Of a stretch of DNA of 64,000 bases, positions 62,876 to 64,000 are shown in pieces. The stretch's first letter is position 1, and each line of letters starts with the position of its first letter. This DNA comes from Acinetobacter kanungonis (GTDB lineage Bacteria > Pseudomonadota > Gammaproteobacteria > Pseudomonadales > Moraxellaceae). The notes under the pieces were generated by a model. That model did no database searches. It saw only the letters and a program-made list of their open reading frames with translations, and was not told the DNA's origin. The DNA lies in assembly GCF_009939195.1 (NCBI RefSeq), contig NZ_JAACKC010000010.1:103340-167339 (forward strand). Direction: 5' to 3'. A program made the translations under genes and the position numbers.

Positions 62876-63799
62876 TTATTCAGAAGGTGTTGATGAATCT
62901 TCATCTTGTGTGTCATCCATGCCATCGTCTGGCTCTTCATCTACAAAAGAAATGTTATCCGCATCTAAACCTTGCTTTTGTGCAATCTCAAAATTCTTAC
63001 GTTGTAGGTAAATGTCACGAATTGCAGCATAGCGGTCACCTTGAAGTACATCTTCAACATCAAGAATTTGAGCACGTGCATCAATGCCGCGTAACATTTG
63101 ATCAGACCAGTAAATACCATCGTTATTGTCGAACATATAGCGTTGTGGACGGGCTTGACCATCAACAAAGAAGCCAATGCCATCTCGGAAAGTACTTGGG
63201 CCGATAATCGGTAAAACCAAATATGGACCAGATGGCACGCTGTAATAACCAAGTGTTGTGCCGAACCCTTCTTCTTCCATATCTAAGCCCAAGCGTCTCG
63301 CTGGGTCTGCAAAACCTAAAGTGGTTACTGTATTAATGGTAAAACGACCTAATGACTTCGCCGCACGTGATGGACGACCTTGTACCAATTGATTTACGGC
63401 ATTCCAAGGTTCATTTAAGTTTTTACGAAAAGAACGATAAGCACCACGCACACTATCAGGAACTTTAGTTTTGTATTGTACGGCTACTGGTCTTGCAAAA
63501 TTCCGGTCTAAGAAATCATTAAATGCAAAGGTTTCACGATTTAAGGCTTCTAAAGGATCTTTGATGCTATCAGGCTGTGCAGCATTGGCATTCACTTTTA
63601 AATCATTCGCTTTTACATTTTTAAGTTCTTTTAAAGATTCAAGTCTAGAAACCTGTGTCGTCGATGATTCATCTGGTGCAACTTCATTTACAGAAGCGTC
63701 GCTTGCGGCTGTAGTAGAGAGCTCATCATTTGCTTGTACAGTAGAAGCAAAACTAACCGCTAAAAGTGTTGCACATAAATAATAGTGAGTATGTTGCAT
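62876..63799 (-). CDS. mlaA: Phospholipid-transport protein MlaA (VacJ)
   Basis: A 307-residue outer-membrane component of the Mla lipid-retrograde pathway. The core (about 80-265) has DPLEALNRETFAFNDFLDRN, VPDSVRGAYRSFRKNLNEPW, GRFTINTVTTLGFADPARRL and GYYSVPSGPYLVLPIIGPST, all typical. The N-terminus is a signal peptide with a type I site (STVQA-ND), but no Cys sits where a lipobox would be; the only early Cys is inside the hydrophobic core. The C-terminal 40 residues are acidic. Start ATG follows a weak TTGGA. Confidence 0.92.
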   Translation of the reverse strand: MQHTHYYLCATLLAVSFASTVQANDELSTTAASDASVNEVAPDESSTTQVSRLESLKELKNVKANDLKVNANAAQPDSIKDPLEALNRETFAFNDFLDRNFARPVAVQYKTKVPDSVRGAYRSFRKNLNEPWNAVNQLVQGRPSRAAKSLGRFTINTVTTLGFADPARRLGLDMEEEGFGTTLGYYSVPSGPYLVLPIIGPSTFRDGIGFFVDGQARPQRYMFDNNDGIYWSDQMLRGIDARAQILDVEDVLQGDRYAAIRDIYLQRKNFEIAQKQGLDADNISFVDEEPDDGMDDTQDEDSSTPSE

Positions 63800-64000
63800 A
63801 ATAGATCCAAGACGATTCTTAATGTCGCAAGCAACTTAAGTGGTCTAAATTAAAGAGTATGGAGCGTATTGTAACAGTTGTTATGAGCTCAGTATTAAAA
63901 CAAATTTGATCAAAATATGTAATAAAACTGCTTTTTTGCCGATTAAATGAACGGATGAACGCTTTTTTTGAATTAATTTAAAAAAGGGTGTTGCAAGTGT
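63800..64000. other. Region upstream of mlaA
   Basis: Two hundred bases to the window edge, AT-rich, without a gene that can be supported. It should carry the mlaA promoter on the minus strand. Confidence 0.5.

Overview
The window is ordinary core chromosome from a gamma-proteobacterium of the genus Acinetobacter. The evidence is the moderately AT-rich base composition, the codon use, and several gene sets that are typical of the genus: a three-gene (split alpha) transhydrogenase, the phosphatase/antagonist pair GigA-GigB beside mlaA, gacS beside cysM-rlmD-relA, and short palindromic intergenic repeats. About 59 protein genes are supported. I see no rRNA, tRNA, insertion sequence, prophage or CRISPR array. 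The two window edges fall in intergenic DNA.

Layout. 0-9 kb: pntAA-pntAB-pntB, a small DUF3303 protein, a TonB-dependent siderophore receptor, and an ammonium transporter followed by an unrecognised gene. 9-15 kb, minus strand: rsfS, a hydroxypyruvate isomerase/tartronate semialdehyde reductase pair, an enoyl-CoA hydratase, and the hybrid kinase GacS. 15-27 kb, plus strand: cysM, an exonuclease, rlmD, relA, mazG, a ComEA-like protein, then a tightly packed run pcnB-folK-panB-panC-rapZ-npr-darP. 27-42 kb: an acyl-CoA synthetase (minus), thrS-infC, a small accessory block (YfcG-like GST, two membrane proteins, a tandem-TonB_C protein, an MFS transporter), rpmI-rplT, then pheS-pheT-ihfA. 42-53 kb: an Ala-rich lipoprotein, rho, trxA, ppx, accA-tilS, proC-yggT, polA. 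53-64 kb: a large DUF2339 membrane protein, mscS plus a DUF432-like partner, a GspE-type ATPase, ohr, a nitrilase-family amidase, gigB-gigA and mlaA.

How the genes work together. Much of the window serves translation and its control (thrS, infC, rpmI, rplT, pheST, rsfS, darP, tilS, rlmD) and stress or global regulation (relA, gacS, rho, npr/rapZ, gigA/gigB, trxA, ppx). GigA-GigB and NPr, which are reported to form one stress pathway in A. baumannii, all lie here. Notable regulatory signals are a hairpin just upstream of the thrS ribosome-binding site whose 7-base loop looks like a tRNA-Thr(GGU) anticodon loop, an ATT start for infC, a TTG start for pcnB, and a near-consensus sigma-70 promoter about 225 bases ahead of rho. 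I did not find a wholly new multi-gene system. The best leads are the thrS operator and several uncharacterised small or odd proteins listed in the findings.
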